NCBI GenBank assembly: GCA_002749535.1
Contig: MZZL01000136.1
Location: 62,001 to 126,000, forward strand
Direction of reading: 5' to 3'
DNA: 64,000 nt
DNA from: Apophysomyces variabilis
Taxonomy: Eukaryota > Mucoromycota > Mucoromycetes > Mucorales > Mucoraceae
Positions 1 to 10,844 of this stretch are shown here, piece by piece (within the stretch, counting starts at the first letter, position 1; each line of letters opens with the position of its first letter). The notes under the pieces were generated by a model. The model saw only the letters and a list, made by a program, of their open reading frames with translations. It had not been told where the DNA came from and did not search any database. The translations under genes were made by a program, and so were the position numbers.

Positions 1-1074
1 CCGGCGATGGCCTCATTGATATGAAAAAATGACGCTATAGAGAGAGTCCTGAACCTCTTCTGATCTTTTGCGGTATGGCCTCTAGAGCAAAACAGCAGGT
101 AAATATAAAGTTATCTCGTCCATAGGTTCCCTTATTTCATTCGCTGATAGCAGAAAGAGCATAAGCAAACCTTGTTTTCTTTGTCGCATGAATTCATAAG
201 ATCGATAAGGTGTTGCGTACTTAATTGAACCTTATTTGGATAGATAAGAGAACGAGACAAGGAAGCACGCCCATTTGAACGCACATGCTTCACAGGTGAA
301 AAAATGGAGTGCCCTTGAATTTTTTTTTTTGGTTTCAAGAATAGAAATAATGAGATTGAAACAGAAAAAATGAGAAGCCCTTACTGTTAAGATCAATACA
401 GCTGTCAACCATTTCTTTTCCAACCCCGTTTGGATGCCCGCTAGTCCGTCTGTAGTGCTCCGTGGAGGAATGCATACTCGGACCTAAGGTCGATGCCTAT
501 GCTCTCTAAATCCGACATGTCATCAAGCCTGAATATTACCTAGTTAACAGTCGACTCCTGTACAAGACAATGAATGCAAAACAATGCAAAGCTAAAACGT
601 TCGACGCCGTTTACAAAAGCTTCAACTCATATTCTATCTCGCTCTAGTTTGATTATGGATAATATTTATTATGATGACTCTCTAATCGACCCAGAAATCA
701 AGCAATGTAGATGGAAAAACAAAACTAGCAACCATACCCTGAGGAAGCGATGAATTGTTCTTCTTTCTGTCCTTTGGGAAGACTGTTGCTTTGTTTTGCA
801 ACATAGGCAGAAGCTCGTAGCCTATTTGTTTGTTTTGTTTTAACAACTTTGGGAACATAGCCATAAACTTACCCAGATCCTACTATATATTCTAAGTTAA
901 CTTCTGCTTCTATGGACGGTCCCTTTTACCTCTTTTTCTTACGGAATTGGAGTGCGACAATATTGGTGGATACTGACTGGGATCCAAGCAATTTTAAATG
1001 TACGTCTATGCCTTCCAACAGAAACTTCGTTAAATAGAAATTTCTACAGGTTAGGGAAACGTGATGAACAGCGA
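1..1074. other. Intergenic, nothing recognised
   Basis: AT-rich sequence with only short, unrelated ORFs on both strands. No repeat, RNA gene or relic was recognised. The right end is the upstream region of the first HET gene; the reading frame of that gene stays open leftwards to about 952 but without an ATG. Confidence 0.5.
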
Positions 1075-2376
1075 ATGACAATGACAATGCCATGTGGTCA
1101 AGCTAGGTCAAGCCAGATCGTCCTTTTGGACACAGAATCCGATCTGAATATTATTAGATGCATATCTATAACCTTCGATGAAAATGTTCCTGAATTTTAT
1201 GCAATTTCATATCGCTGGGGTGTACATGCCAAATGGCAAGCGGAAACGCCTAATTATGACGCATCTATTACATCCATATCAAGGGAGAATTTGGTCAAAT
1301 TATGCAAGTTATACCGCCAGGAAATACGCTACCTTTGGATTAATGTCATATGTATTAATCAAGCAGACGACTGTCACAGAAAAATGGCTATCAGCATGAT
1401 GGACAACATATATAGGCAGTCTAAAAATATTATTGCAGTGCCAGATCTCTGTTATTGCAGCGAATACCCTCTAATGGAGAATGTCATTAATGAAGATATC
1501 GAAAGAGCAATCAAACTAATATGGGACTACGAAGTGGACTCTGAGAAAAATTTTTGTGCTTCGGTGCGTCTAATGAATGAATTTCAATGTATCTATCCGT
1601 TGAAAGCCACCAAGTTTATCCCCAAGATTATGCAAGAATGGGCATGCCGAAGCTGGGTAATCAATGAACGTACTATCGGTGTAAAGTGCAATGAGCTGGA
1701 TATAATAATATTAAGGGTAAACGGTAGAAAAATTCCCTATTGGCACTGGAATAGTTACCTTCCTATTGACTGGAATATAACCTTTGATCAACGTACACTC
1801 ATCAAGACGATTGTCAATTCTAAATCAACAAAGTATGTTGATCGTCTATTTGCCATACTTCCTCACACTGAATATAAGGACGCTATGCATAAATTGGTAG
1901 ACGACAGCGGATTCATTGACAATATAGTCGATTTGAAGATGGCTCTGATGGATATTCTAGACACGAAGGGTCAGATGATTTTATTAAATGACATGCTTTT
2001 CCAAGATGGTGGGTTCCCACATGTGTCACCGTCATTCATGGAAGGCGAGCGGTTTCAGTTACCGGTGTCTGACAACCTCGACACAGAATACTATTTTGGT
2101 ATTAAGACTACAGAGCACAACGGTAAACGCGCACTTAAAATATCAGGTCCCTACATTCTCCGTCGGCGCTCAGACATAGAATTTATATGTTCTAAACGTT
2201 TCAGCACTAAGGTCTGTTCGGTGGTTGACATTGCTCTGTACAAGGATGTACATGGTCAGTACAAAGTTCTTCAATGTTTCAAATTAAACGACGTTTGGTT
2301 ATTGGATAACTTTAGTTATGAGACCGACATAGCATGCGACGTCTACAAATATGGCAAATTTGTATTCTTTGAATAA
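1075..2376 (+). CDS. HET-domain protein, copy 1
   Basis: Probable self/non-self recognition or signalling protein of the HET (heterokaryon incompatibility, Pfam HET) type. From the ATG at 1075 it has 433 residues; ATGs at 1081 and 1087 are alternatives, and a further upstream exon is possible because the frame stays open to 952. Visible HET blocks are YAISYRWG near residue 42, YLWINVICINQAD near 86, MDNIYRQSKNIIAVPDL near 108, a W-V-x-x-E-R block near 200 and STKYVDRLFAILPHTEYKD near 250. The last 150 residues match only the paralogues in this window. It is intronless as read. It is closest to copy 3, and the two share about 3 kb of downstream DNA. In ascomycetes HET domains trigger incompatibility cell death; whether this one does so is unknown. 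Confidence 0.82.
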   Translation: MTMTMPCGQARSSQIVLLDTESDLNIIRCISITFDENVPEFYAISYRWGVHAKWQAETPNYDASITSISRENLVKLCKLYRQEIRYLWINVICINQADDCHRKMAISMMDNIYRQSKNIIAVPDLCYCSEYPLMENVINEDIERAIKLIWDYEVDSEKNFCASVRLMNEFQCIYPLKATKFIPKIMQEWACRSWVINERTIGVKCNELDIIILRVNGRKIPYWHWNSYLPIDWNITFDQRTLIKTIVNSKSTKYVDRLFAILPHTEYKDAMHKLVDDSGFIDNIVDLKMALMDILDTKGQMILLNDMLFQDGGFPHVSPSFMEGERFQLPVSDNLDTEYYFGIKTTEHNGKRALKISGPYILRRRSDIEFICSKRFSTKVCSVVDIALYKDVHGQYKVLQCFKLNDVWLLDNFSYETDIACDVYKYGKFVFFE

Positions 2377-2852
2377 AGTTACAGTAGCTTTTTCAGAAAG
2401 CCATGGTGCTTGAGTTGTTGATATGCTTGTTTCTAACGATCCAAAGCTCATCACCGTTTAACGAGTGGCGTAACCAACGATATAATTGTTGTATGAAAGA
2501 CACCAAGCAGGACACGCCGTTGAAATAGACACCGGAGACTGTTGCTCTTGACGATCATACGATACACTACACAACTCTAGCACGACATTGTCATACACTA
2601 TGGCAAAGTTTTGGTCGTATACGTTGTTCTCGTCGGGTTACTTTTACTAACGACGAATACGACAAATCCCACGAACAAAACACCAAGTTTCCGTCAAACC
2701 CTATGAAGCAGCTGCAGTCCTGGTTTTTCCCTCATTGTCGCTCCTTATTCCTAGCATCTAGTGTCTGCTTTATTGATTATACATATTCAAAACGAATAAC
2801 ACGCCATGAATCAACATAGTTTTATCCTTTTTGCTTAAGCTTTCTACGCTTA

Positions 2853-3990
2853 TTAGCAATCTGAGTGGCTCGAGGCATTCATCCCCTCTTCATCTGGTTG
2901 CTTGCGATCGCAATGGTGAGGAAAGTTGGGAGGATGGAAAGCAAATCGGGACTTGGATCGGACCTGTTTCATTTGTTGACAGATCTGCATTTGTTGGGCT
3001 TGGTTCGTTTCTTGATGTTCCAAAGATGTCATTGTCAAATGAATAGACTCCGTATCCAAGACATTTTTGACGTCGGGATGCCGTAAAGTGATCCGTTATT
3101 GGCCTTATGCTGAGAGATTCAATGTTTTAATGGAATGCTTGAGCTAACGATCATGTTGTTAGTTCGGGCACCTATAACTATTGCTGGAAGATAACCACAC
3201 CATATGCAAGTAGCCGTATTCCCTTCTTATCTCGGGAAAGGAAGCCGAGAAACACTGTCGCACTCTCTAGAAACGGGAATCTATAGAGGAATTGTGCTAG
3301 TATGGGCCCACTGCGTTGATCAGAAATGGACGTCTTGCCGTCCGCAATAATCACACCTGGCAAAAATTGGGAGAAGAAATAGCGTAGCTGATGGTGTTGA
3401 TACCAGTTTTCATTGAGCACCTCCGTTTGTTCCCTGGTGATCTCTTTGAAATGAACAATTTGGATGTATGGTATCTTTATGCAAAGAAAAATATAAAAGA
3501 AAAAAGAGAGAGAGAGAGAGTGTGTGTGTGTGTGTGAGGATTGTGTGGACAGTTTCGTTTGTACATATACATCTATTTCGTTGCCTTTGTCCTGGTCATA
3601 TTTAGCTTTGCATCGTTTGGTCTGGCATGCTCTTTCGTAAGATCCGCCTTATACATTTGGCCTTCCATACCAACTCCTCATTAAACCTTCTTTTGCCTTT
3701 GTTTTGTGGAACTTTTCTCATCTCGGGAAATACGGCTGCCATTGTTTGTAGCAAGCAGAGTGGTCTAACTGCAACCTATCTATAGGCATAAGGAATAGAT
3801 CATTTCATACTCTCTTTTTCTTTTGCTTCAACTTTTTCCCTCTGCTCTCATTGAGTAATTCTCCCTTTTCCACAGTACGTTTGTTTTTCTAGCACTGTAT
3901 TATCTCTAGAGGACAAAAGAGAACTGTACATCAAACTCCGCGGCCATGTCCTCGTCGTTTTCTCGTTCTGCAAGGGTTTCGAAGTCATTA
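2853..3990 (-). pseudogene. Decayed minus-strand gene, copy A
   Basis: This stretch matches 9209-9700 and 10845-11880 in patches, and short reading frames on the minus strand are conserved between copies. One is an N-terminal-looking block with N/G-D-E-D-M then F-D-V-Q-F near 3930. Another contains RRFNEELVWKA near 3690. A C-terminal block contains HPPNF, HCDRKQPDEE and NAS-HSDC before a stop near 2853. Stops and frame changes interrupt every copy, so this is a relic. The product family was not recognised. The gene would be convergent with HET copy 1, ending about 480 bases from its stop codon. Confidence 0.5.
3505..3536. repeat. (AG)8(TG)8 compound microsatellite
   Basis: Eight AG units followed directly by eight TG units, lying inside the decayed gene relic. 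In copy C the corresponding place (about 11255) is only a short purine-rich stretch, so the expansion is specific to this copy. Confidence 0.9.
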
Positions 3991-4722
3991 ACTTCATATA
4001 TATATGGTCGTTGTTGACGGTAGGCGTTGTATAAAAGATACTTTTAAAACAATATAAGTCACTTGAGAGTTCTGGCCCCTTGTAAGACATGGCATAGTAG
4101 CTTTCAGTGATTGTTTATTATATATATTATCTGTATTATTGTCCGCATAGAGCATGGCCAAAGATTTGTTTGTCATGCGACATGCAAGAGCCGCCGATTA
4201 TGGTGCCTCTTGACGAACATATACTAGTTCAACCGACATCAGCCTTTTCATAACCCCACATAGTACTTACTTTTCCAGTTTGCAATACTATAGTGAGAAC
4301 GGAATGAGTCACTTTATAATTCAAGATGAGATCTTGGCAACGGAAAATGTACTTAGCCTACCTGCTGATCAAAGCAAACAATGGCAGCAACGATGCTGTT
4401 GTTATGCATGCTTCCTGCACAGACGATGTAGTTTCATGATATTCTGAACTGTCTATGTGATATACAGAAAGCATTGTCTGTAAGCCGCAATCTATCTCTA
4501 TCATGATCTTACTATTGTCAATGACTTAAAGTATGGCATATATGGTAGCATGTGGTGCAGTTCGGGGCCGGAGCCAAACATAGCTTTGCTGATGCATATT
4601 TATTTGCTTCTGACATTAAGAATGGCGACACAGCGACTAAGCCAGTCCTAAGTTTCTTATTTAAATAAAAGCTCTCGTACGGTTGTTTCAAGACATGACT
4701 TTCTTCCCGTTTCTTACAGACC
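3991..4722. other. Intergenic, nothing recognised
   Basis: AT-rich spacer between the first decayed gene and HET copy 2. Only short ORFs without conserved motifs are present. An ATG at 4723 could begin a small first exon of HET copy 2 (see that entry). Confidence 0.45.
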
Positions 4723-4875
4723 ATGTCTGAAATCACCGGGTCAATCATAAGGTAATGGTGAAGAAGGATCAAACGCACTTTAAAACCAACTAGCAGATAT
4801 GCTTCCGATTCATATAGAACTTCCTATCGATCGGGTGCACATTCTGAACGGAAAGGGTATACACCAAATAATGAG

Positions 4876-6285
4876 GTGCCGAGCACATCAAAATCGCGGA
4901 GAGACCGGATACAGAGCGAGATTGTTCTTTTGGACACGGCATCGGAGATGAACAACATCCAATGTATATCGATACCGTTCGATAAAAAGGTTCCTGAATA
5001 CTATGCAATTTCATATCGATGGGGAGTACATCCTGGGTGGAAAGCGCAAACCCCAAACTATGTGGCATCCGTTACTTCAATTTCCCAAGGCAATCTGATT
5101 AAATTGTGCAAGTACTACCGTAGCAGAATCCGTTACCTATGGATTGATGTCGTATGTATCAATCAAGCAGACAAAGCACACCGAAAAATGGCAATCAAAA
5201 ACATGGATAATATATATCGAACAGCAAAACGGATTATTGCAGTACCCGACCTTTGTTACTGCAATGGAAATCCCCTAATGGAGCATGTCACGAAAAAAGA
5301 TATCGAAGCGGCAATTATTAGCATTCGGTCAAGGGATGTACTTGTAAGCCTTGATTACAGCAAGATAGAAACGCTGTTTGACAAAAAAGAGCCGGGAACA
5401 TACCACGGCTTTCGCCTGGACGTTAATCATGTTGGCGAGGAAACGAAGCGGTGGGACAAAATAGGCTTGTTCGATTATTTTGATCGTTACACACGTAAAA
5501 GGAAACACCTGGAAGGCCGGAGATTCATTGATCAGATTATCATTGAATGGGCAGAAAGAGCTTGGGTAGTTAGCGAACGCATTATCGGTGTGGATGGTAC
5601 GAAACTACTCATACATATATTGAGAGCAAATGCGGTTATTTTCTGGGATATTTTTCCTGAGGTTAGATGGTCGTTTGACTCGGGCGATCATTTTCTCGTC
5701 AAAACCATCCTAGAATCCAAATCAACCAAGCTCATCGACCGCTTGTTCGCTATACTTCCACATACCAAATATAAGGATGCCGTGCAGAATTTGGCGGATG
5801 AGGAAGTAACTATTGATGATGAGGAGGATTTGAAGTCGGTTTTATTCGATATCCTAGACGTGTGTGGGAGAAACGAACTATTGCTTTACCTCATTGATGA
5901 ACACAAAGAGTTTATCAACGTACTGCCATTGTCCGTAAAAGAAGGAGAATTCCTGTTTGACGACAAATATCTGCGGGAGAATTCTACCGTTGTCTGGTTT
6001 ATTTACGAACTCCAAAAAACAACAACGCAACAGGGAAAACGTGCGCTGAAAGTTACTCTTCCTTTCATATGTCCGGTTTGGCAAGTCTCGGACAACACTG
6101 GTCAACTAGCGGATGCTCCCGACAGTTCACGAATGAAGTTGATGTATATGTGGGACCCGTTTTGCAGAGGGAACCGCTCTATTGGATGCCAGAAGTCAAA
6201 CGGCGTTTGGAAGATTACTGGCAGGGATTTGTCTTATGGAAAGCCACCCACCTGCAAATATGGTGAATTTCTGATATTTTGGTAA
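4876..6285 (+). CDS. HET-domain protein, copy 2 (start uncertain)
   Basis: Same family as the other three HET genes and the longest of them, 469 codons from the GTG at 4876. HET blocks are intact: YYAISYRWG, YLWIDVVCINQAD, NMDNIYRTAKRIIAVPDL, RAWVVSERIIGV and STKLIDRLFAILPHTKYKDA. The frame is open from 4762 but has no ATG before 4948, which would cut into the conserved first strand (IVLLDTASE). One solution is a first exon starting ATG at 4723 and a 42-base intron ending at the TAG before 4794; another is loss of the start codon. Between the PDL block and the W-V-V block it carries roughly 30 to 40 more residues than copy 4, rich in lysine and aspartate. Expression and function are not shown by the sequence. 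Confidence 0.75.
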   Translation: MPSTSKSRRDRIQSEIVLLDTASEMNNIQCISIPFDKKVPEYYAISYRWGVHPGWKAQTPNYVASVTSISQGNLIKLCKYYRSRIRYLWIDVVCINQADKAHRKMAIKNMDNIYRTAKRIIAVPDLCYCNGNPLMEHVTKKDIEAAIISIRSRDVLVSLDYSKIETLFDKKEPGTYHGFRLDVNHVGEETKRWDKIGLFDYFDRYTRKRKHLEGRRFIDQIIIEWAERAWVVSERIIGVDGTKLLIHILRANAVIFWDIFPEVRWSFDSGDHFLVKTILESKSTKLIDRLFAILPHTKYKDAVQNLADEEVTIDDEEDLKSVLFDILDVCGRNELLLYLIDEHKEFINVLPLSVKEGEFLFDDKYLRENSTVVWFIYELQKTTTQQGKRALKVTLPFICPVWQVSDNTGQLADAPDSSRMKLMYMWDPFCRGNRSIGCQKSNGVWKITGRDLSYGKPPTCKYGEFLIFW

Positions 6286-6501
6286 AGCTACAATAATTCT
6301 CGGAAGAAAATATAGATCATTATCTTCCAGCTATTTACCTGAAAGAATTTGATGCATTTCTTGCTTATGGTACTATATGATTACCAAGCGGAAACAAGCG
6401 TCATGCAGAGAACCTAGTGCGAGAGTTTACTGGGACAGTCGATATTAAGTAGCTTTCTTTGAACGCCTTTGGCATACACTATATCACCTGTCCTTCATAA
6501 T

Positions 6502-6834
6502 TATAAGGCTACAGTGTCAAAGCTGGTTGACGAAGGCATAACCATCAATAAATATGGGCAATTTAAAAACTGTCCTTTGGAAGTTACTAGACATTGAGGC
6601 AAATTGACACTACTGTAGCACGCGTTTTGTGGCCACGATGGCTTCCGATATGTGCTGACCACATTCGTACAAGAAGGCGGATCCCATATGGAAGCAGACG
6701 AAACCTCGACTTTAAAATGCAATATCAAGGAAACAGTTCACGACAAGAAGCATCCAATAAGTTTCCCTGGTTTCTGTCATGTCAGAACAGCCGCACAGTT
6801 TGCTTTCGAGAGGGAGCAACAGTACTATCAATAG
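6502..6834 (+). pseudogene. HET-gene C-terminal relic
   Basis: One frame reads like the last third of the HET paralogues. It starts with a YKA-x-V-SKLVDEG block matching YKDAVRKILDE of copy 4, and continues through an HD-x-K-x-P-x-S-x-P segment matching the HDG-x-RALKVSGPY region. At least two in-frame stops interrupt it (near 6596 and 6614), and the N-terminal two thirds are absent. It lies directly downstream of HET copy 2, as if a fifth copy had been deleted. Confidence 0.55.
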
Positions 6835-7458
6835 AGGCATTTCAGTGTAACAAATGACCTATTATGTAGTATATCCATACAGCTATGTATAAACCCTGGG
6901 CACGACGATTTAATCCCTGCCATGCAAACAAAAAAGAGATTTCCGATCCGCAGGGAACTTTAGACCACATTATTTCGCTTTCGCATGGATATGGTGCTGG
7001 AAATCATTTTCTCGGAGCCTTTCACTATTCTACACCGTACTGTGTTTTTCCTTAGTCTATATGTACTCCTAAGAAAAGCATCTGAATGCCTTATCAGCAT
7101 GAGCCCAGCGTGACGCCCAGAAAAATTATCCCAGTTGAAGCGGAGAAAAGGGATATGTCGCTGTAATGCATCTTATCCAAGTCTTGAATCATTTCCCGTC
7201 TTGACGGAAGGAAACATCTTGTCAAAAAAATTACCCGAGTACCTATACCCGAGCTACTACTGCCAACAATGGCATGTATTATATGTAAGGCATTTTTGAG
7301 CCTAGATAGAAAGATCAAACAAGGCTTATTGGGCGCATTGTCTGTTTCTGTTTGCGACAGATTGACGCCAGCGTTACGCCTAAACCTGTCGGACGTTATT
7401 TAATTAATGCTCAGATGGCAGTTCATGAAACCAGTTCGTTTTCTGCCCATCGCATTCA
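6835..7458. other. Intergenic, nothing certain
   Basis: Spacer upstream of HET copy 3. A minus-strand ORF (7094-7318) has a glycine-rich stretch faintly like a Rossmann-fold start, but nothing around it supports a gene. Confidence 0.4.
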
Positions 7459-8727
7459 ATGAATGAGGTTGTTCTTTTGGACACAACATCCAATCTAGAA
7501 AATATAAAATGCATCTCTGTACCGTTCCATGGAAATATTCCTGAATATTATGCCATCTCGTATCGGTGGGGAGTACATCATGAGTGGAAAGCACAAACAC
7601 CTAATTATGTGGCATCGATAACCTCAATATCACAGAGGAATCTGATCAAGCTGTGTGGCATATTACAGCCCAAAACACGTTACATCTGGATTGATGTCGT
7701 ATGTATTGATCCAGCAAATGTATGTAACACAAAAGTGGCGATCAACAACGTAGCCGATATATTTCTGGAAGCTAAACGGGTCGTCGCGGTACCGGATCTC
7801 TGTTATTGTAGCGAATACCCTTTAATGGAAGCAGTTACTAAAGAAGACATTGAAACAGCATACGAAGCAATATGGGACTACGAGGTTGACTGTGAGAAAT
7901 GCTTCTGTACGGGAGGGCGTCTATTGAACGAATCTCCATGTTTTTACCCGTTGAAAGCCACTACGTTTATCTTTGAAATCATCCAACAATGGGCCTACCG
8001 ATGTTCAGTAATTAGGGAACGTACCATCGGTGTAAAGCACAACAAGCTGGACGTGATTATATTACGGGCAGATGGTGCAAAGATCCCCTACTGGCACTGG
8101 AAAACGTTTCTTCCCATTGACTGGAATATAACCTTTGATCAACACACACTCATAAAGACAATCATCAATTCCAAATCGACAAAGTATACTGATCGTCTGT
8201 TTGCTATACTTCCTCACACTCAATATAAGGACGCTGCGGAAAAACTGGTAGACGACGGCTTGTATATTGATAGCATGATTGGTTTGAAGATGACTTTGAT
8301 GGACGTTCTCGATACGGAGGGTCAAATGATTTTATTAAATGATATGCTTTTCCAAGATGGCGGGTTTCCACATATGTCACCATCAATCACGGAAGACAAA
8401 GGATTTCGGTCGTCCACGTCGGATAACCTTGATACAGAGTACTATTCCGAAATTAAGACGGCAGACCATAATGGTAAACGGGCGCTGAAGATCTCAGGTC
8501 CCTACATTCTCCGTTTGCGCGCAGAAATAGAATCCCAATCCACTAGGCGATTGAGCTCTAATATCAGTTCAACAATTGATATTGTTCTGTTCAAGGATGT
8601 ACATGGCTTGTACAAAATTCTTCGATGTCTTAAATTAAACGATGTTTGGTTACTGGATAATTTCAGTTATGAGACGGACATAACATGCGACGTCTACAAA
8701 CATGGTGTATTTGTATTCTTTGAATAA
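7459..8727 (+). CDS. HET-domain protein, copy 3, with degenerate HET motif
   Basis: 422 residues from the ATG at 7459, very similar to copy 1 through the middle and C-terminal parts. The first HET block (YYAISYRWG) is intact. The second reads YIWIDVVCIDPAN where the paralogues have CINQAD. The following helix reads TKVAINNVADIFLEAK instead of RKMAIKNMDNIYRRSK, and the later W-V-V-S-E-R block has become CSVIRER. These are the most conserved HET positions, so this copy is either losing function or has changed it. The frame is nevertheless open to the end, and the 3' flank is shared with copy 1 (TAAAGTTACAGTAGC after the stop in both). Confidence 0.75.
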   Translation: MNEVVLLDTTSNLENIKCISVPFHGNIPEYYAISYRWGVHHEWKAQTPNYVASITSISQRNLIKLCGILQPKTRYIWIDVVCIDPANVCNTKVAINNVADIFLEAKRVVAVPDLCYCSEYPLMEAVTKEDIETAYEAIWDYEVDCEKCFCTGGRLLNESPCFYPLKATTFIFEIIQQWAYRCSVIRERTIGVKHNKLDVIILRADGAKIPYWHWKTFLPIDWNITFDQHTLIKTIINSKSTKYTDRLFAILPHTQYKDAAEKLVDDGLYIDSMIGLKMTLMDVLDTEGQMILLNDMLFQDGGFPHMSPSITEDKGFRSSTSDNLDTEYYSEIKTADHNGKRALKISGPYILRLRAEIESQSTRRLSSNISSTIDIVLFKDVHGLYKILRCLKLNDVWLLDNFSYETDITCDVYKHGVFVFFE

Positions 8728-9208
8728 AGTTACAGTAGCTTTTTCAGAAAGCCATAAAACTTAAGTTATCGATATGCCTATTTTTAACGATCCGAAATTC
8801 GTCACTATTCAACGAGTGGCGTAACCAACTATAATTGTCGTATGAAAGAGAGCAAGCCGGATACGCTGTTGAAGCAGATACCGGATGAGTTTGTCTTAAC
8901 GATCTTACGGTACACTAACATCTTTATCACAGCATAGCCATACACTGATGGGAAACCTTTCGTCGAATTCGTCATAGTTGTCAGGTTACTTTTAGCTAAC
9001 GACGAATATCGCAAACTCGACGACAGTCGTCGAATATTTCAGTGAATCCCACGAAGCTGTTGCAGTTCCAATATTACCCTATTGCCACTCCTTATTCTAG
9101 CTTGTAGCGTCCGCTTTATTGATTATATGTATTATAAACGAATAAAACAGCATAAACTAAGATAGGGCAAAGGATAGGTTTAATTTTTTTGTTTAAGCTT
9201 TTCTACGC

Positions 9209-9700
9209 TTGTCAGCAATCTGAGTGGTTCGAGGCATTCGTCCACTCTTCATCTGGTTGCTTGCGATCGCAATGGTTGAGAAAGTTGGGAGGATGATTGA
9301 TAATGTAAGCGGAAACTTTATCGAACTTCGACTGGCTCTGTTTCAATTGGTAAAAAGGTCTGCATTTGTTGGGGTTAGTAGATTCGGTATCCAGAACATC
9401 TCTGATGTCGGGATGCCGTGAAATTGTTCGTTACTAGCCCTATGCTGAGAGATTCAATGTCTAATGAACTGCTTGAGCTGACAAGCATGTTGTTAATTCG
9501 GGCATTGATAACCATTGCTGGAAGACAACAACACCACTTCCAAATAACCATATTCAATTCTTATATCAGGAAAGGAAGACGGGAAACATTGGCAGCAATT
9601 GCTAGAAACGGGCATCAATAGAAGAATCGCGCGAATATGGCTCCAAACTGCTGATAAGGATTGCCCGTCTTTCGGTGCATCAAAAATGGGAAATCTCAAT
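9209..9700 (-). pseudogene. Decayed minus-strand gene, copy B (3' part)
   Basis: Homologous to 2853-3370. The C-terminal frame HPD-I-R-D-V-LDTES, then HPPNF, HCDRKQPDEE and NAS-HSDC followed by a stop is preserved, but upstream frames are broken. It breaks off near 9700. Homology to the same ancestral gene resumes at 10845 with a partly overlapping piece, so this is not a simple split of one copy. Product unknown. Confidence 0.5.
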
Positions 9701-9936
9701 AAGTCCGTGAATAGGACTTGCCTTTTTCGTACATGTCAAAGACGCATGTTATTATTACTTAATCAAAACTTCTATTTTCTTCGTTTTTATGGCTATGATT
9801 TATCTTTCCGTGGGTGTCAAGAAGGGCAAGCCATTACCAAATCAGGGATGGTAGGACGTAATCAGAGGTTCAACTGCAAAAGTATAATTGCAGGGCCCAT
9901 ACTCTGACAAAGTGAGCATTCTTAACCAACAAAGAG

Positions 9937-10786
9937 ATGTCGAAAGTCTGGCTAATTACTAGTTGTTCCCCTCGTATCGGCGAAGAATTGGTGCTTGAAG
10001 CTTTGAAGATAGGTGAAAAGGTTGCTGCTACATACAGAAGCTTGGAAAAATTGGAGCAACATTCTCACAACACAAGAGTGAAAACCTGCTATTGAAGAAA
10101 ATTGATATCGACGATCTCGAGATAATCAAGCAAAGCGTCAAGGAAATTGTCGAGGTTTTTGGAAGAATCGATGTTCTGGTGAACAATGCTGGCTACTTCG
10201 AAGCAAATCTGTTCGAATTTTCCACCTCTAAGCAAACGTTTGATCAATACAACACGAATTTCTTTGGGTTGTTGAACGTTTCACGAGCTACTCTTCCTTA
10301 CATGAGAGAACAAAGATCTGGCATTGCTATCAATGTTTCTTCTGCTGCTGGTTAGGATGGTTACCCTATTACTGGTCTATATGCCTCCTCCAAATTCGCT
10401 GTCGAAGGCATCACTTCTGTTTTGCAAAAAGAAGTTAGCCATCTCGGAATCAAACTCTTGGCTATCAAACCTGGTTTTACGAGAACCGATTTTTTCTCAG
10501 ATACACCATCCTCAATCTTGTCAAAAACGATGATTGCAAAGATCTATTGGACGATTTTATCAGCAATTCTCTCGTGTACCATGGTACACTGCCAGGTGAT
10601 CCAGCAAAGATCGCTAAGGTTATTGTGGACGTTGCAACACACGAAAACTTCGCTTCGGATCACGAATTTCCTGACATCCTTCCCTTCAGCGACTACACCT
10701 ACAACGCCATCAAGGACAAGTGTACAAAGGCGTTGAAATTCTTAGAAGAATGGAAGGATGTCATTCTTGACGTTAATCTCAAATGA
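9937..10786 (+). pseudogene. Broken short-chain dehydrogenase/reductase
   Basis: A classical SDR in three frames. The start (ATG 9937) gives a Rossmann dinucleotide motif read as TSCSPRIGEE, where TGCSSGIGE would be usual. After a frame shift before 10092 comes DVLVNNAGYFEANLFEF and INVSSAAG. An in-frame TAG at 10353-10355 follows that block. Then comes the catalytic YASSK motif and KPGFTRTDFF. A second frame shift near 10540 leads to the C-terminal helices ending at 10786. One stop and two shifts make it a pseudogene unless sequencing errors are responsible. Substrate cannot be inferred. It lies between two pieces of the decayed minus-strand gene. Confidence 0.85.
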
Positions 10787-10844
10787 AGAGATTGTAAATT
10801 ACAGCCTCATTATAGAAAAAAAAAGCTGCATAGAATATTATTAA

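Noticed and set aside
7094..7318. Minus-strand ORF with a glycine-rich GSSSSGIGTR stretch resembling an SDR start
   Set aside because: The resemblance is limited to a few residues and nothing downstream continues an SDR fold.
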